Part shown: positions 9,675-17,031 of the stretch, piece by piece
How the letters are laid out: each line of letters starts with the position of its first letter
How positions within the stretch are numbered: the first letter of the stretch is position 1
Source: Bacteroidales bacterium
Lineage (GTDB): Bacteria; Bacteroidota; Bacteroidia; Bacteroidales; Tenuifilaceae
DNA length: 51,907 bases
NCBI GenBank assembly: GCA_013141385.1
Contig: JABFRB010000042.1
Span: forward strand, 1-51,907
Direction: 5' to 3'
Position numbers and translations under genes: made by a program
The notes under the pieces: generated by a model
Seen by the model: only the letters and a program-made list of their open reading frames with translations
Told to the model about the DNA's origin: nothing
Databases searched by the model: none

Positions 9675-10748
9675 ATGGAAAATAAGGTCGTAATTGTTAT
9701 TAATCCAGGTTCAACATCCACTAAACTTTCATTATATAGTAGAAAAGGTGAAGTAAAATCAGAAACTATAAGACATACTCAGGAGGATCTTGATAAATTC
9801 AATTGTATTACAGATCAGCTTGATTATAGGTATACTTTCATAAAAACATGGTTAATGTGTGTCTTAAAAGATAATGATATTCAGGTTGTAGGTGTTGTTG
9901 GCAGAGGTGGCATTGTAAAACCGCTAGATGGGGGAACATATAGATTGTCCGAAGCATTTTTGAAGGATGCAAAAGATTGTACATATGGCGAACATGCATC
10001 AAACTTGGGGGGATTATTGGCAGATAGGTTAAAAGGAGAATTCTGCTTAAAAGATAGTTATACAGTAGATCCCAGTTCATGTGATAATTTGTGGCCAAAA
10101 TCTAAAATATCGGGTGTTCCTGGAATTGTTCGAGATGGAAGAGGACACCCACTGAACATGAAAATGACTGCCCGAAAAATTGCAAAAAAACAGAATATTC
10201 CTTTTGAAGACACCTGTTATGTAATAGCACACCTAGGTGGCGGAATTTCTATTTCGTTGGTTGTTGCAGGTAGGCTTGTAGATATAAACGATGGCTTACT
10301 TGGAATGGGTCCTTTCACCCCAAACCGGTCAGGAGCATTACCCCTTCGGGGAGTGATGAAGCTCTGTTACACTAAGACTGAGAAAGAGGTTGAGACACTT
10401 CTTTCCAAGAATAGCGGATTCAAGGCCTACCTTGGAACAGAGGATGTTCGAGAGGTTATAAAAATGGTGGAAGAGGGGAATGATAAAGCAAATTTGATTT
10501 ATGAAGCTTTTGTTTATCAAATAGCCAAAGAAATAGGTGCTTACTATGCTGCCTCAAAATGTAAGGCTCAAGCAATAATAATAACTGGAGGTATTGCATA
10601 CAACGAAAAGTTTAATAGTGATTTACGTGATTATGTTGGAAATCTTACGGAATTCCATGTTTACCCTGGAGAAAATGAAATGGAGGCTTTAGCCGAAGGG
10701 ATATTCAGAGTTATTGATGGGGAAGAGAAGGCGCAAGAGTATGATTAG
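9675..10748 (+). CDS. buk: Butyrate kinase
   Basis: A 357-residue ASKHA-fold acyl phosphate kinase (butyryl-phosphate + ADP to butyrate + ATP). The phosphate-binding loop NPGSTSTKLSLY is at residues 11-22, VVGRGG follows, and the adenosine-side motifs AHLGGGISI and ITGGIAYN are present. Length fits butyrate kinases rather than the longer acetate kinases (~400). The gene normally sits beside ptb (phosphotransbutyrylase), but no ptb is adjacent here: upstream is a small minus-strand ORF and downstream a membrane protein. Branched-chain or butyrate acyl phosphates are both possible substrates. The start is ATG with no other good choice. Confidence 0.92.
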   Translation: MENKVVIVINPGSTSTKLSLYSRKGEVKSETIRHTQEDLDKFNCITDQLDYRYTFIKTWLMCVLKDNDIQVVGVVGRGGIVKPLDGGTYRLSEAFLKDAKDCTYGEHASNLGGLLADRLKGEFCLKDSYTVDPSSCDNLWPKSKISGVPGIVRDGRGHPLNMKMTARKIAKKQNIPFEDTCYVIAHLGGGISISLVVAGRLVDINDGLLGMGPFTPNRSGALPLRGVMKLCYTKTEKEVETLLSKNSGFKAYLGTEDVREVIKMVEEGNDKANLIYEAFVYQIAKEIGAYYAASKCKAQAIIITGGIAYNEKFNSDLRDYVGNLTEFHVYPGENEMEALAEGIFRVIDGEEKAQEYD

Positions 10749-10864
10749 ATTTGGATATTGTGTGGAAATACTTGATTATTTTGAAAGATATTAACCTACA
10801 GGCGAATACATTGCAATGACCAAAAATATCACCATTAATCAAGGGTTTAGAGGTTGATAAATCT

Positions 10865-10915
10865 AAAATACTTATCAATGAGCAATTTTTAGATTTGCTA
10901 ATCAATAAGTATTTT
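10865..10915. repeat. Imperfect inverted repeat in the 11032 leader region
   Basis: AAAATACTTAT at the left edge pairs exactly with ATAAGTATTTT at the right edge (10905-10915), with partial pairing further in (AGCAA / TTGCT). It overlaps the -33 half of the promoter listed next, so it could be an operator for the downstream gene. Confidence 0.5.
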
Positions 10916-10924
10916 CTATCTTCG
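10894..10924 (+). promoter_or_regulatory. Bacteroidota-type promoter for the 11032 gene
   Basis: TTTG (10894-10897), exactly 19 bases, then TATCTTCG (10917-10924), which has one mismatch to TAnnTTTG. Transcription would start near 10931, leaving a ~100-base leader before the ATG at 11032. Confidence 0.55.
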
Positions 10925-11031
10925 TTTGGGCTAAATTGGAGATTAATGCGATGTTTTACATTTTTCTCAATCAGTCAAGTGTCAGAAAATCAGACACCAA
11001 ACAAATTCATGGCAAATATTAAAGGATTATT

Positions 11032-11652
11032 ATGGAAGCAAACAACAAAAAATCTCTTGTAATTTCCTACTTAACATTACGGATAGTAGTTGGAGTGCTT
11101 GGTGTTACATTACCAATAATCTTAGTTCTTGGTTGTTTAATATTTCGCGAAGATGAGGTTATTCAACGTTCAATTAGTATGTATTACTATACTCACATGA
11201 GGAACGCATTAGTAGGAATTCTTTGTGCTGTTGCTTTATTTTTATTTGTGTATAAGGGGTATGATTATAAGGATGATATTGCTGGATATTTTGCTGGTAT
11301 TTTTGCTTTGTTAGTCGCATTTTGCCCGGCTGAAAGTTCGTTTACTAGGATAATTCATTTAGTGTCAGCCGTACTATTTTTCTTAACACTAGCATATTTT
11401 TCACTTTTTTTATTTACAAAAGGATCTGATAATCCTTCAAAACAGAAATTATTAAGAAATAAAATCTATAAAATTTGTGGTTTTATAATACTTGGGTGTG
11501 TTTCACTATTGATTTTGTATTTTGTTTTACCCTTAAGTTTTAGAGATAAACTTTCCGATTATAAACCTTTATTTTGGTTGGAAGCCTTAGCATTATGGGC
11601 TTTTGGATTTTCATGGTTATTAAAGGGAAAATTCCTATTAAAGGATGAATAA
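11032..11652 (+). CDS. Multi-pass membrane protein, unknown function
   Basis: A 206-residue protein with about six hydrophobic segments (roughly residues 15-38, 58-77, 84-98, 106-130, 145-166 and 180-197). A conserved-looking stretch, SISMYYYTHMRNALVGILC (48-66), links the first two segments and resembles that of uncharacterised Bacteroidota membrane proteins. No catalytic motif is evident. It is monocistronic: buk ends 283 bp upstream and the next gene starts more than 600 bp downstream. It has its own promoter and palindrome. I cannot assign a function. Confidence 0.7.
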   Translation: MEANNKKSLVISYLTLRIVVGVLGVTLPIILVLGCLIFREDEVIQRSISMYYYTHMRNALVGILCAVALFLFVYKGYDYKDDIAGYFAGIFALLVAFCPAESSFTRIIHLVSAVLFFLTLAYFSLFLFTKGSDNPSKQKLLRNKIYKICGFIILGCVSLLILYFVLPLSFRDKLSDYKPLFWLEALALWAFGFSWLLKGKFLLKDE

Positions 11653-11869
11653 TTAATACCTTTCTCATTCTAAATTTGTTGTGAAATTGAGTATTGTTTA
11701 GATAAAGAATTAGTATTGGAAGGATGAGAAAAATATAGGATAAACCATTGTATTAGAAATATTTATTCTTAGTGGGCATATGTGTATTTTTCCTTTGCAA
11801 ATTTTGCAACAATTCATAGTAAAATCTAAACTGATATTTGAAAAAAAAGGGCACCAAATAAATTTATCT

Positions 11870-12056
11870 TATATGAGTATCCGTTTAGATTACTATTTCG
11901 ACAAACAAACTTAATGGTCATTCCGGGCGAAGTCCCGGAATCTGAATATAAAAAGGGGATTCCTGCATTCGCAGGAACCGAGCGTATTTTGCGAGTTCGC
12001 CGTAAGGCAATGACAGCAAAAAGATTTGATTTTGTCATTTAAGCGGATACACATTT
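11870..12056 (+). repeat. Hairpin-rich dispersed element, long copy
   Basis: It matches 27128-27259 in the same orientation. The ends are inverted (ATGAGTATCCGTTTA at the left; TAAGCGGATACACAT at the right). Inside are two hairpins, TTCCGGG...CCCGGAA and ATTCCTGC...GCAGGAA, and GTCATTCC pairs with a later copy in the short version. This copy has two extra interior segments, together about 53 bases. The surrounding gap, 11653-12286, holds nothing else I can support. Confidence 0.75.
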
Positions 12057-12286
12057 TATCTTAATTCAAACGAATAAATAATTCTTTTTAGTTTCTTTGG
12101 TGATGAGATTGCAAATCATTTCATTTTTAACAAGATCGATATAATTGTAACATAGCGCGAAAGAGTTTGCGGAATTCTTTTTCCAATTTATTAATGAATA
12201 AAGCATCAAGAGTTGATTTAACCATGAAATTAAACTCTTTAAGGGTATTCGTATAATTGAAATTTGTTATTTATTACATTATCAAA

Positions 12287-14014
12287 ATGATACGAAGCAA
12301 AACTCAAAATATTATCTTTCAATTCTTACTACTTGTATTACTCTTTTTTCTGGGCGTATCATTCGTAGCTTTTCGGATTTACGATAAGAAACAACGACTT
12401 TTCATCCAATCAAAACACGAGCAAGTTAAAAAGAGCATTTATATTGCATGCTCTCTAGAATCCAAACAGCTTCGTCAGATAATATTAGACTACACAAGGA
12501 GGAATGATTTTGTAAGTTTTATCGAGAAAATGGACTTGGGGTGGGCTAAGTTAAATTTAGAGCCCCTTATTTCAAATCATTCCGTTGATGCTGTTTGGGT
12601 TTACGACACAAGATATACCAATAAATACTTTAATAGCCAAGATATATACAATAAACTTAAGGCCTGTGATTTTGAAAAATGTATTTTTGATTCACTTAAT
12701 AATGAGAAATTTATAAATTATTATCTTCAGACCTCGTATGGAGTACTTGAAGTATTTGGTGCAACAATTTATCCATCAACAGATTCTAAAAAAACATCAA
12801 AGCCTAAAGGATATTTTTTTATTGCTCAACTTATAGACAAAAACTTGCTTAATAACATAGCTCAAGTAACAGAAACTCAAATAAGTTTAGTCGATGATTC
12901 CCTGACTGATAGACGGGAAAGACATAAGATTGTGGTTAATATCCCATTCAAAACACCAGATAAGAAAGTCGTTAAATTTCTTCGAGGTGAAAAATACTTG
13001 GATTTCATTAATGAGTACAATAAATTTTCGTTAGAGTTGATAGTATTATTTTATTTATCATCAATGGTTATTTTCATTTCCTTATTATTAGTAACATCAA
13101 GGTGGGTTATTAGACCCCTAAAAATAGTAGAGAGAATTTTAGAAACATATGATATAAAAAAGACTGATGCCTTAAATAAGTTTGGGAGTGAATTTAAAGA
13201 GATTGGGCAATTAATATCCTCTTATATTTCACAAAAAAATTCATTGGAAATTCTTAAGGATAAAGCGGAGGAGTCCGATAGACTTAAATCGGCGTTCATG
13301 GCGAATATATCACATGAAATAAGAACACCTCTTAACGGCGTTTTGGGTTTTTCAGAATTACTTTGTAAAACGAATCCTTCAGAAGAAATTGCGGATAGTT
13401 ACCGGAAGATTATTAAAAGTTGTTCAAACGATCTAATGCGATTGGTAAGTGATATCCTTGATTATTCAAAAATAGAATCAGGACAGTTAATTCTCATTAA
13501 TGATGCTTTTAACGTTGAATATTTGTTGATTGAGCTAACAAATCATTACGATAATAATATAATATCTCTTTCTCAAAAGGGGGTAAATTTGATTTTTAAA
13601 AACGCAGGAGGTTCTCTTGAAATAAATGTAGACAAACATCGATTAAAACAGATTTTGATAAACCTTATTAATAATGCTATAAAGTTTACCGAAAAGGGGA
13701 CAATAGAGGTGAATTATTATTATGAAAACCAACAATTAGTTTTCTATGTTAGGGATTCAGGCATAGGAATATCACAAGAGCAACTGCAAATTATTTTTGA
13801 ACGATTTTGGCAAGCAGCACCCCCGAAATCAAAGATCTATGGAGGAACAGGATTGGGTCTAACTTTATGCAAGGGGTTGGTAACGCTGATGAGGGGAGAT
13901 ATTTATGTAGAGTCCATTTTGGGTATTGGATCAACATTTGTTGTTAAACTTCCAGTTGAAGTGATTCAGAGAGAAAAGATTAATGAGAAAGACACACTAC
14001 AACAAATATTATAG
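12287..14014 (+). CDS. Membrane sensor histidine kinase
   Basis: A 575-residue kinase from this ATG; a TTG at 12257 in the same frame would add 10 residues (MKFVIYYIIK), but the ATG gives a cleaner N-terminus before the first membrane segment (about 8-28). A periplasmic sensor region (about 35-245) follows, with a pattern recalling CHASE4 domains (VDAVWVYDTRY... then PKGYFFIAQLID). A second membrane segment lies at about 250-270. The kinase core is complete: HisKA with FMANISHEIRTPLNG (phosphorylated H343), N-box NLINNAIKFT, DSGIGI and GGTGLGL. No receiver domain is fused. It converges with the LytTR regulator (6-bp gap); its partner regulator is not adjacent on the same strand. Confidence 0.9.
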   Translation: MIRSKTQNIIFQFLLLVLLFFLGVSFVAFRIYDKKQRLFIQSKHEQVKKSIYIACSLESKQLRQIILDYTRRNDFVSFIEKMDLGWAKLNLEPLISNHSVDAVWVYDTRYTNKYFNSQDIYNKLKACDFEKCIFDSLNNEKFINYYLQTSYGVLEVFGATIYPSTDSKKTSKPKGYFFIAQLIDKNLLNNIAQVTETQISLVDDSLTDRRERHKIVVNIPFKTPDKKVVKFLRGEKYLDFINEYNKFSLELIVLFYLSSMVIFISLLLVTSRWVIRPLKIVERILETYDIKKTDALNKFGSEFKEIGQLISSYISQKNSLEILKDKAEESDRLKSAFMANISHEIRTPLNGVLGFSELLCKTNPSEEIADSYRKIIKSCSNDLMRLVSDILDYSKIESGQLILINDAFNVEYLLIELTNHYDNNIISLSQKGVNLIFKNAGGSLEINVDKHRLKQILINLINNAIKFTEKGTIEVNYYYENQQLVFYVRDSGIGISQEQLQIIFERFWQAAPPKSKIYGGTGLGLTLCKGLVTLMRGDIYVESILGIGSTFVVKLPVEVIQREKINEKDTLQQIL

Positions 14015-14020
14015 CAGTTG

Positions 14021-14752
14021 TTAGCCCAAAAATTTCTTATTCAAAAATTCCTGAAACTGATCTTTATAGCTATCGGCGATAGGGATATACACTGAACCAA
14101 AGACAATACGATTCCTCTCAATTTTTACTATTTGTTCTAGATTTACAATAAAAGATCGGTGAATCCTCATGAATTGTTTTGGTGAAAGTTCTTCCTCTAG
14201 TTTCTTAAGGCTCATCAAAGAGAGAATGGGTTTGGTCTGATCGTTTACATAAATCTTAACATAATCTTTTAGTCCTTCGATGTATAAGATGCTATTCAGT
14301 TCGACTTTAATAAGTTTATACTCCGATTTCACGAAAATGGAAGTACTTGGAAGTATCCCAGTATTTTTGTCGCTACTGTTTTGTTCCAAAAGGCTGAACC
14401 ATGTTAATGCCTTATTCGCTGCTTTTAGAAATTCCTGATAGTTAATGGGCTTTACAAGATAATCGAGGGCATCAACTTTAAAGCCCTCCAGAGCATACTG
14501 GCTATAAGCCGTTGTAAAAATAACTTTAGGTCCATTATGTAATAGTTTGGAAAGTTCAATTCCAGATAAACCAGGCATTTGGATATCAAGAAAGATTAAA
14601 TCAATCTTTTCATTTTGGAGGGCATCTATAGCTTGAAAAGGGGAATTAAATTTATTAATTAAATCAAGAAACGGGGTTTTAAGTACGTAATCTTCAATTA
14701 GATTTAATGCAAGAGGTTCGTCATCCACAATTAAGCAGCGTATTTTTCTCAT
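14021..14752 (-). CDS. LytTR-family response regulator
   Basis: A 243-residue regulator: receiver domain at about 1-120 with D10, D11 and phosphoacceptor D56 in IFLDIQMPGLSG, and the LVKP lysine; then a LytTR DNA-binding domain at about 140-240 (EYKLIKVELNSILYIEG ... FMRIHRSFIVNLEQI). Its ATG overlaps the stop of the LytS-type kinase (14749-14752, ATGA), so the two are translationally coupled. The pair should form one phosphorelay. Same-strand neighbours upstream are the DUF4249 lipoprotein and the TonB receptor; a link is possible but not shown. Confidence 0.93.
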   Translation of the reverse strand: MRKIRCLIVDDEPLALNLIEDYVLKTPFLDLINKFNSPFQAIDALQNEKIDLIFLDIQMPGLSGIELSKLLHNGPKVIFTTAYSQYALEGFKVDALDYLVKPINYQEFLKAANKALTWFSLLEQNSSDKNTGILPSTSIFVKSEYKLIKVELNSILYIEGLKDYVKIYVNDQTKPILSLMSLKKLEEELSPKQFMRIHRSFIVNLEQIVKIERNRIVFGSVYIPIADSYKDQFQEFLNKKFLG

Positions 14753-15798
14753 AATTGTAGGATTACTTTAACATGGAAATGTTTGGATTCATAGCCATAA
14801 ACAAAATTATGCTTTTCTGGGTATATAAGAGCAAGTCTTTTCCTAAGATTTTCGAGACCAATTCCTGTTTCTTCAAGACTATCTATTTTTTGATGGTAGT
14901 CGGTATTAAGTATCTCGAATACAAGTATTTGATTGTGTTCTACCATTGTTATCTTGATAAATGAATTTTCAATTGGACTAACACCGTGCTTGAAAGAGTT
15001 TTCTACCAGAGAGATGAATAAAAGGGGGGCAATTCTGGTAGATGGGTTGTCAATAGTAAAATTCGTCTCAATGTTTACATTTGGTGTCATTCTAATCTTC
15101 ATCAGAGCAATATAGTTTTTTAAAAACTCCACCTCTTCTGATAAGGGAACTGTTTCCTCATTGGTTTCGTAAAGATGATAGCGCATAAGTTTAGCCAACC
15201 CGTGAACAGATTCCTGAGCTTTTTCTGGAGAAACTTTAATAAGTGAGTAGATGTTATTGAGAGTATTAAAAAAGAAATGGGGATTTAGCTGCATCTTTAA
15301 ATTGCTCAGTTTAGATTTTAGATTTTCATTCTCTAGAATTTTCCGCTCATTTTCGGATTTAAACCATCTACTAGTGGTTCGTATAGCAACACTTATACTA
15401 ATAACAAATATAAAAGAGAAGTTATGCAAACCAATAACAAACCCATTTGGAGGTTGAGGAAATCTTTTATTCATTGGCATAGGTTGAAAAGAGTGCCTCA
15501 GCATATCGGAGATGTAAGAAAATATAACAATCAATAGAATATTAGTTAAAAAGAACCACAAGAGTTTCTTTTTGAACAGGAAGTTATTGATTAGAATAAA
15601 ATAGTTTAAATAGAAAAGAAATAGAGAAAAACTCATAGGTACCCAAATTAAAAAGTAGGAAATAGTCTCCCTTAGAGGTTCATTTGACGGAGGCCTATTG
15701 AAGGCAAAAATAATTGGGGCAGCAAACCAAAAACCCCATACCAGCGCATGCAGGGCTATGTTTACCAACATTTTTGATTTTGAATTGAGGTTTAACAT
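14749..15798 (-). CDS. LytS/YehU-type sensor histidine kinase
   Basis: A 349-residue kinase of the His_kinase (PF06580) class. Four membrane segments occupy residues 10-33, 47-70, 78-98 and 122-141. The phosphorylated histidine is H174 in MQLNPHFFFNTLNNIYSL, and the ATP-binding part includes LLFISLVENSFKHG and GIGLENLRKRL. There is no large extracytoplasmic domain, so the signal is probably sensed in or at the membrane. It is coupled by a 4-bp overlap to the LytTR regulator. The 425-bp upstream gap contains a MITE-like insertion (16029-16189) between this gene and the DUF4249 gene. Confidence 0.92.
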   Translation of the reverse strand: MLNLNSKSKMLVNIALHALVWGFWFAAPIIFAFNRPPSNEPLRETISYFLIWVPMSFSLFLFYLNYFILINNFLFKKKLLWFFLTNILLIVIFSYISDMLRHSFQPMPMNKRFPQPPNGFVIGLHNFSFIFVISISVAIRTTSRWFKSENERKILENENLKSKLSNLKMQLNPHFFFNTLNNIYSLIKVSPEKAQESVHGLAKLMRYHLYETNEETVPLSEEVEFLKNYIALMKIRMTPNVNIETNFTIDNPSTRIAPLLFISLVENSFKHGVSPIENSFIKITMVEHNQILVFEILNTDYHQKIDSLEETGIGLENLRKRLALIYPEKHNFVYGYESKHFHVKVILQL

Positions 15799-16028
15799 TT
15801 AAATTTGTGTTAGGGTGGTTTTAATTTTATTTGCTATCTATCGTCTAATCGTTCATGTCTGCTATTTCTATTGGATCAACTCCCTCTATTCTTTCTGTCT
15901 TCCATAAACTTTTGTTTAATCTTAAATTGATCATCCGTAATTTTTTTAAATCTCTTTTAATTTACATTTTTGTCATAAAAGGACGATTTATGGACTCTTC
16001 TTCTTTCTTCATAACATTAAAAAACGTG

Positions 16029-16189
16029 AGTTCGATGTAAATATAATATATTGATTCTCAGTTCACCATTAGATTGTTGCTTTGTCATGCTGAACGGAGT
16101 GAAATCCGAAGGATTCGCTGAAAGCAACCATCTATTTTATAAGTAATTAGACTCTTCGCTTTGCTCAGGATGACATCTTACATCGAACT
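16029..16189 (-). repeat. MITE-like element, copy B, intact ends
   Basis: Perfect 12-bp terminal inverted repeats AGTTCGATGTAA (16029-16040) and TTACATCGAACT (16178-16189) bound a ~160-bp noncoding element, inverted relative to copy A at 142-289. The flanks are near-identical direct repeats: ACATTAAAAAACGT (16014-16027) and ACATTAAAAACGT (16191-16203), as expected of a target-site duplication. No transposase is in the window. Confidence 0.8.
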
Positions 16190-16223
16190 GACATTAAAAA
16201 CGTATTCATCCCTGGGATATTGA

Positions 16224-17021
16224 TTAATCAGAGACTTCAACTCTAATTGTATCGGAGTTTATTCCTGTAAATATGCCTAAACCTCCCTCAATATTAGTTG
16301 GTAGGGTAGTAAGGTTTAATGATGAACTTCCATTGTTTTCGTAAAGCGATACATATTCTGGATTCAGGTTAAAAAGAATTATCTGATGAGTTCCATAGTA
16401 GTTGAAACTGCGCATATTAAGTTCGTAGGAGTTTGTTTGAAGAGGTTCATTACGGAAAACCCGTTTAAGATCAAACATGGTGCTATCGAAAATTGCAACG
16501 GGCTTTTTTTCAATATTTTCAACAACAACAAGAAAATATCTACTATCGAGGTTAGACCATGTTAGTTTTATTGGATCTGGAAAGGATGGTGGAGTTCCTG
16601 TACCTGGACTAAATGTAGCAATGGTGATTGATGTTGCCGAAGCCCTATAATTTTTAGGTTTTTCGGGGATGGTTGTTTCCGAGGTTATTAACTTTCCTTT
16701 ATAGTCAAAGTTCATACTATATTTTTCATTTGCTCTCATAATTAGGGTATTACTTTCATATATTCCAGAACCTTTATCAATCATAATCTCCGAAATATCA
16801 TTATTAGTGAGAGTAATTTCTAACTCTTCAATTGGCATTTCAGAACTATCATTCGTTGCATATGTAATTTCTTTGGATACGCTAATCCTTGCTTTTTGAT
16901 CTGCATTTAGGTAGCCCTCAACAATAACTTTGTCGGAGTTGGTGTATTGCTGTTCTACCTTTTGGCATGATATAAAGGACATTAATATGGTGACTGCTAG
17001 AAGTGCTTTTAAAGTTTTCAT
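16224..17021 (-). CDS. DUF4249-family lipoprotein
   Basis: A 265-residue predicted outer-membrane-associated lipoprotein. The N-terminus is a lipoprotein signal ending in SFISC, with C19 as the lipidated residue. The body is beta-rich, with SDKVIVEGYLNAD near the start, as in DUF4249 proteins. In Bacteroidota these are typically encoded directly after a TonB-dependent receptor, as here (10-bp gap), and probably act as its surface partner. The substrate is unknown. Length is rather short but within family variation; the C-terminus runs to a normal stop. Confidence 0.8.
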   Translation of the reverse strand: MKTLKALLAVTILMSFISCQKVEQQYTNSDKVIVEGYLNADQKARISVSKEITYATNDSSEMPIEELEITLTNNDISEIMIDKGSGIYESNTLIMRANEKYSMNFDYKGKLITSETTIPEKPKNYRASATSITIATFSPGTGTPPSFPDPIKLTWSNLDSRYFLVVVENIEKKPVAIFDSTMFDLKRVFRNEPLQTNSYELNMRSFNYYGTHQIILFNLNPEYVSLYENNGSSSLNLTTLPTNIEGGLGIFTGINSDTIRVEVSD

Positions 17022-17031
17022 ATTGTGTATT

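Noticed and set aside
11826-12038. 70-codon minus-strand frame
   Set aside because: It lies within the dispersed hairpin element and reflects its palindromes, not a gene.
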